A DNA stretch of 64,000 nt from Mauremys mutica (lineage: Eukaryota; Chordata; Testudines; Geoemydidae), in contig NC_059074.1 in the NCBI RefSeq assembly GCF_020497125.1, forward strand, positions 193,435,415 to 193,499,414, read 5' to 3'. Below are positions 59,112 to 64,000 of the stretch, piece by piece. A program made the translations under genes and the position numbers. The first letter of the stretch is position 1; each line of letters begins with the position of its first letter. Under the pieces are notes generated by a model. The model saw only the letters and a list, made by a program, of their open reading frames with translations. It did not search any database and had not been told where the DNA came from.

Positions 59112-59675
59112 CTCTTCTTTGAGTGCTGGTCCCTATCATTATTTAGTATGGATGTGCTCCATGCGCCCAAGACAGGAAACTATTCAATAGCAGTAAAGAG
59201 GCACGGTAAGGAAAGTAACTGAAATACTTCCCTGATTGATTGTATTTTCTAAATGGACAACCTACCCTAATTCTTGATTACTGAAGGACAATCTTCACTC
59301 ATTGATATATTTTCCTTTCCACAACCAAATCTCTATACAACTTTTCATGAGTGATGCACCCAAATACTTGGATACTAATAGCTAAACTGTATTCTTATTC
59401 TTAAATTTATTCACCAAAATTTGGGTTACTGATGATTATGTACTATATCATATGACTTTTAAGAACAAACTTTGTATTTGTGGATAATCTAGTTCTATAC
59501 TCAGATGTACAGACACTCTTTTCTCAACCTGTGTATCATGTCATTTTAATATTAGCTTTAATAAATCTGTTGGTCTGCATCCTGCACCTTTTACCTCCTT
59601 GTGTTCTCAACCAAGGACATAAAGGGCAGCACAGACCAACCACCTCTCCTTTTTCTTTCTACTGCTCCCAGTCCA
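59112..59675 (+). repeat. Left inverted terminal repeat of DIRS element, interrupted
   Basis: Two blocks, 59112-59203 and 59578-59675, each match consecutive parts of the right terminal repeat when reversed. CACAGACCAACCACCTCTCC at left corresponds to CACAGATCAACCACCTCTCC in the reverse of the right repeat. The roughly 374 bp between the blocks has no counterpart at the right end and is AT-rich, so it is most simply a later insertion whose class I cannot tell. Confidence 0.65.
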
Positions 59676-59832
59676 GCACTGAAGACTTCTGTGTCCGCAG
59701 CCTTCTACCATTCCTTTCAAACTTAGATTCTGTAAATAATTTGTAAATAGTTCATATTAGATAGCTTAGTTTAGTTTTAGTTAGATAGTTTGGGAGTCAG
59801 GGGTGCTTTCCCCACCATTTGGAATACTTAGT

Positions 59833-60075
59833 ATGCCCAGGACTTTAAGCTTCAAACACTGCTTGGCCTTCCCTCAGGTCTTCCCAGTAAGTGACCTGCA
59901 TGAGAGCTGCCTGTACTTCCTTAGGGAATCACACATTTTTTTGAAGTGTGATATCTGCCACACCTTCCCCCCTCGTACTAGGCAATCTCAGGACTTCAGA
60001 CTTCACAGGCATCTAATAGAGCTGTCCATGAGGCCCCTTTCAGATCCGGGACCTTCCTACTCTCTGTCTCATTGA
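59833..60075 (+). pseudogene. DIRS gag-like frame, N-terminal part
   Basis: From ATG 59833 the frame reads MPRTLSFKHCLAFPQVFPVS, DLHESCLYFLRESHIFLKCD, ICHTFPPRTRQSQDFRLHRH. The spacing of Cys and His (C-x-x-F-L-x-E-S-H, K-C-x-I-C) is the conserved N-terminal block of gag of this family as I know it. Later serine-rich and low-complexity segments (60200-61200) continue in broken frames. It has no function in this state. Confidence 0.6.
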
Positions 60076-62229
60076 GCTGAGCTTCTGGGTAGTGCCCCTG
60101 CAGCACCAACACTTTCAGAATCCTCCAGTAAACCCAAGGACTCCTTTAAACTCCTTTTATGAGAAGGGAAAGGAGAAACACCCTTATAAAAAGAGAGACA
60201 AATTGCTACATGAGTCCTCTAAGAAGAGGTCTGTCACTCCTCTCCGCACCAAATGAGGCTCTTCACCCTGCAACGGGTGCATCTGGAGCTCACAGGGCCA
60301 GCACTGACAACACCAGGAGCGCTACAGCACTCAGAAACCATCCGCAAAGGAGGTGGGATTGATCCCCGCATCGCAAAAGGATCGGAAGGAGTGTTCACCC
60401 TCTGCACAAGTGATACCATACTGCACCAGGCCCACTGTGCTGAAGCCTGCACTGACAGACCAGCCTATACCAAGGACTCCAGCCAGCATTCCTCCCACTA
60501 GGTCTTGTTACGCTCTTCTTGAGGACCTGGCAATGTACACCAATCCTGAGTTGCCAATTCTCTCTGAACCAGTTCTAGCTAGAGACATCATCGCACCATC
60601 AGAATGCCATTCATTAGTGCCAAGTACTAGCTGTAACATGGATGCTCCAACATCACTGAGGTGCTGTTCACTGGTGTGTGACAGCAGCCATGCTGCTACA
60701 GAACAGAGTACCATTGGCTCAAACTCCTTGGACAAACAGGAGGTAGTACCAGTGATTCCTCCAGCACCCCAAACATGAGATATCAGCCTGAACAGGGCTT
60801 CCAGAGCCTCCTCAAGGCCCCTAAATCCCTGTGACTTGTACTATGGGGCTAGGAACTGATGGTATCCCCCATGGGGCCTGGCCATACTGGGGTCCAGGGG
60901 ATCCATACTTTCAGGTCCCAGGCTACAAGGACCATGGTCACTGCTTTCCAAAGAGATTGCTTCCAAGAGAGGAGCCTCAGCCCTCTCAGAGAACATTGCT
61001 GAGCAGGAACAGATGGTACTGCTAGATCTGCCAGCAGTGTCTTCTTCATCTCCAGAGGAGGTGGTAGCATCAGCCTCTCTCTCTGCACTGGATGACTATA
61101 GACAATACCAGGACTACCTGAATAGGATCAGAGACACCCTTCAGATGCCACTGGAAGAGATTCAGGACCCCAACCTTAAACTTCTGGGCATTCTCCATTT
61201 TACAGTGCCAAGGTGACACCGCCCCATCAGTGAAGCCATGTTGGAGCTATTTGGCACATAGCAGCCACCTATGCTCCAGTTCTGATTTTGTGCCCTCCAA
61301 AGCAGAAGAATACTTGTTCTCCCACCCTAACATAAACTCTTTTGTGATCCAGGCAGTCACAGAGCAAAATATGCTACCCCAGCTCAGGTTCATTCCCTTT
61401 TATCAAGATGCCAAAACATTAGATCTCTTCAGCAGAAAGAACATCTCATCAGCCATCCTTCTATTCTGTATTATGATCTACCAGGCACTCATATCAAAAT
61501 ATGACTTTATTCATTACAACAAGCTGTTGGAGTTTGCCAATAAACTACCACAGTAACACAGTCACCAATTCCAGGCCATCCTGGGTGAAGGTAAACTTCT
61601 TGCCAAATTGTTCCTCCAGGCATTACTTGATACAGCTGACAAGGCTTCCTGCTCCATGTCTACCTGGGTGGTCATGAGGTGGGCCTCTTGACTGTAGGCA
61701 TTGGGATTCCCCAAGGAGATCCAGGTGACAGTTGAAGATCTCCCTTTCAAGGGTAACAACCTGGTTAGTGAAAAGAATGATGAGTCACTTCATTCCTTCA
61801 AGAATGTTCATGTCATCCTCTGCTTCTTGGGCATATGGACCCCAGCAACTTGTGGGAAATTTTCTAAACCGCTGTCTCATAGGTACCAACCAGCCCCTCA
61901 GCCCTTCTATCTTCAGAGGGCCTATGAGCCTCTGAGGAAATGCCAGAGGTGTAGAATGCCAGACACACTGTATCATCACCATCCCATTTTGAGTCCCAGC
62001 TGCCTACCAAGAAGGCATTTTGATGGGATGCTCAAGAGCTGGCAACTAGGCCATGTACAACCAGTCTCCCCAAACTCCCTTAGGGGCCACTTGGCCTGTT
62101 TTCTTCCAAAAACATATAACTTTGGACAAAGGTGTTTACATTTCAATTGGATACAGGATTATATTTCTGTCTATCCCTTCTCCAACCTCCACCTCCCCAT
62201 CCCTCTTCAGGGACCCCACTAGCTACAGG

Positions 62230-62891
62230 ATTTTCAAGCCAGAGGTGGACTCCTTATTCCAGTTAGGGGCAATAGAGATCATATCCTCTAAACACAGTAG
62301 GAAGTGCATTTACTCCAAATACTTCAAAATCCCCCATAAGAAGGGGTGCTGGAGACCCATCCTGGACCTAAGACAGCTGAATATCTTCATCCACCATTCA
62401 AGATTCAGGATGACTACCATAATACCTTCCTTGAATAAAGGTGACTGGTTTGATATGATTTGAAGAACGCCTGTTTCCATGCAGATATTCAGCCAGTGCA
62501 CAGGAGATTCCAGCATGGTATGATGGGCCAAGAGCACTTCCAATACAGAGTCTTCAGGCGATTGAACATTCCGTCTGTCTTTACAAAGGTTTTGGCTGTG
62601 GTAGCAACATACTTATGCCAACAAGGCAACCCAATATTTCTGTACCTAGATGACTGGCGCTCACAGGATGGCTCATATGAGGAGATAAAAGCAACAGTCA
62701 CCTCCTTACTCAACATGTTTCATTCCTTGGAACTTCAGGTAAATCCAGGAGACTCCACTTTAACCCACAGAAGAGTTATAGAATTTATTGGAGTGAATCT
62801 ACATGGGACTGCAGGCAGGGCATACTTACCTCAGGACAGATTCCTCATGATGAGAGACTGGGGCACGACTCTACAGGGGATGCCTTCCTAG
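62230..62891 (+). pseudogene. DIRS reverse transcriptase remnant
   Basis: The first frame reads FKPEVDSLFQLGAIEIISSK, then YSKYFKIPHKKGCWRPILDL, RQLNIFIHHSRFRM and GDWFDMI before a frameshift near 62460. The next frame continues NACFHADIQPVHRRF, PSVFTKVLAVVATYL and the catalytic IFLYLDDW (YLDD at 62643-62654), then NPGDSTLTHRRVIEFIGVNL and AYLPQDRF. Motif order is that of DIRS reverse transcriptases. About 15-20 residues that normally precede the PxVFTK block seem missing (62525-62560). Confidence 0.75.
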
Positions 62892-63099
62892 TACAGTGGT
62901 CAGACCATTAAGGTATGTCTTCCCTCCCATCCCCCTGCTACCTCACGTCCTTCATAAAATCAAGCAGGGCAAGGCAGCAGTAATCCTGATAGCACCATGG
63001 TGGCCAATGTATTCTAGTTCACTACAGTCCTGCAGACAGCCTCTCACCCATGCATACATCTACAGTTGTTCCTGGGCCTACTGTCACAGAATTGAGGCA

Positions 63100-63572
63100 G
63101 GATCAAACACCCCATCCTGGCATTCTTCCATCTGGTGGTCTGAGTTTTGCCTGGGCAATGGACTTAGAGAGGTCTTGCTCAGAGAAGGTTCAATCCATCT
63201 TTCCCAATAGCAGGAAACTGTACAAGGAAATGCTATACCACCAAGTGGAAGAGGTTCTCCCTGCAGTGTCAGCAGCATCCATTACCTCTTGAAAAGTCCA
63301 AGATCTCTCTTATCCTGGAACATCTTCTCTCTTTGAAGTCATCAGGCCTAGCCATCCATTCACTATGGATACATTTAGCATCTATTAATGCCTTTCATCC
63401 TCGGGTGGAGAACTGCTTGGTTTTCAGCCATCTCACAACAGTAAAGTTTCTAGAAGGCATTGTCAGCACACTGCCACCTGTACTGAGACCGGCACCTGCC
63501 TGGGACCTGAACTTTGTGCTATCAGCACTGGTGAACCCACCATTTGAGCCCTTGACCTCTTGCTTCCTATAG
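63100..63572 (+). pseudogene. Tyrosine recombinase N-terminal remnant
   Basis: After a broken lead-in (KLYKEMLYHQVEEVLPAVSA), the frame 63333-63572 reads SSGLAIHSLWIHLASINAFH, PRVENCLVFSHLTTVKFLEG and PAPAWDLNFVLSALVNPPFE. This is the core-binding domain that precedes the catalytic domain of DIRS recombinases. The conserved Arg/His/Tyr catalytic segment should follow, but the right terminal repeat begins about 60 bp later, so that domain is deleted. Confidence 0.68.
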
Positions 63573-63629
63573 GTATTCACAGACCCTTCTCCTCCACCTC
63601 TGTTTTGGATCCTTATACTAGGACTATTT

Positions 63630-63823
63630 GGGGTAGAGTAGGCACTGGAGAGGTGGTTGATCTGTGCCCCCTCTTAAACCCAGCGCTTGGAAACATGAGG
63701 AGGAAAAGGGCACAGGCACATCCCAATGGACACTGCTATTGAGGAGTTTCTGGTCCTGGGTGGATGGGGTACATCCGCTCCCAGTGAATACCCACAGGGA
63801 CCACACATCTCGAAGAACTCCAG
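63630..63823 (-). repeat. Right inverted terminal repeat of DIRS element
   Basis: Its reverse complement aligns with the two left blocks: GGTCCCTGTGGGTATTCACT, GGATGTACCCCATCCACCCA, AACTCCTCAATAGCAGTG, then ATCAACCACCTCTCCAG. It ends at CTCGAAGAACT near 63823. Confidence 0.7.
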
Positions 63824-64000
63824 TTATTATAAGGTACATATAAGGTACACCACGGCCTGTCAGATGTGACCCAAAGCCAAACTGTTTCAACAATGACCAG
63901 CTGAATAGGGTGCATACCAAAGAAAGAGAACCTCCAGTGGGAAGGAGAATCTGCATTCCCTCTCAAGTGCATTCCTCTGACATGGAAGCGAACCATGGTA
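63824..64000. other. Element end or flank
   Basis: ATATAAGGTACA-type duplication (AAGGTACATATAAGGTACA, 63831-63849) follows the terminal repeat. The rest may be flank or a further DIRS terminal segment. I cannot tell. Confidence 0.3.

Larger units (their letters stand above)
59112..63823 (+). mobile_element. DIRS-type tyrosine-recombinase retroelement, internally deleted
   Basis: The ends are inverted terminal repeats. Left 59112-59203 (TTCTTTGAG, GGTCCCTAT, AGGAAACTATTCAATAGCAG), continuing after an insertion at 59578-59675, pairs with the reverse complement of about 63630-63823 (TTCTTCGAG, GGTCCCTGT, AGAAACTCCTCAATAGCAG). Between them in order are a gag-like frame, an RT with YLDD, and the N-terminal part of a tyrosine recombinase. 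No target duplication is expected for recombinase-mediated integration and none is seen. The RNase H stretch and the recombinase catalytic C-terminus appear absent. Several stops and shifts break every gene. Confidence 0.78.

Overview
The window looks like non-genic nuclear DNA of a turtle, probably a cryptodire. I infer this from the repeats: a tRNA-headed SINE with a CR1-like 3' end, CR1 tails in both orientations, a Penelope-like element with a GIY-YIG domain, DIRS-type tyrosine-recombinase retroelements, and PIF/Harbinger and hAT non-autonomous elements. I found no host exon I can defend. The window is probably intergenic or lies inside a large intron. All family assignments come from recognising motifs, target-site duplications (TSDs) and terminal repeats by eye; no search was run.

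Left part (1-20 kb). A solo LTR sits at 394-994 with a 4-bp TSD. The main feature is a structurally complete 4.64-kb PIF/Harbinger transposon at 3573-8212 with a TAA duplication. It carries a plus-strand DD35E transposase with one frameshift, and a convergent minus-strand Myb/SANT-like gene whose intron and reading frame can be reconstructed (one TGA in exon 2). A third plus-strand ORF lies inside that intron. The two convergent 3' ends are joined by an imperfect ~510-bp duplication and an inverted repeat. After it come old CR1 pieces, a hAT-like MITE and an unidentified decayed reading frame near 13.3-13.8 kb.

Middle part (20-45 kb). There is a MIR-like SINE, several hAT MITEs with 8-bp TSDs, CR1 tails, a decayed DIRS element split by a hAT MITE, a tRNA-type SINE with both promoter boxes, the zinc-finger tail of a LINE ORF, and Harbinger MITEs with TTA duplications nested in older repeats. 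Two fold-back insertions of one family (25.4 and 44.3 kb) each have 10-11-bp TSDs.

Right part (45-64 kb). There is a minus-strand Penelope-like relic (46.6-48.6 kb), a SCAN-like Gypsy gag relic (55.7-56.3 kb), a minus-strand SINE beside a minus-strand LINE fragment (57.9-58.6 kb), and a 4.7-kb DIRS-type relic with recognisable inverted terminal repeats (59.1-63.8 kb). One of its terminal repeats is split by an insertion of about 370 bp, and its RNase H and recombinase catalytic regions appear to be missing.

The genes that might work together are those of the Harbinger element. The transposase and the Myb-like protein form the known PIF/Harbinger pair, and three MITEs in the window with similar ends and TTA duplications are plausible substrates of such a pair.
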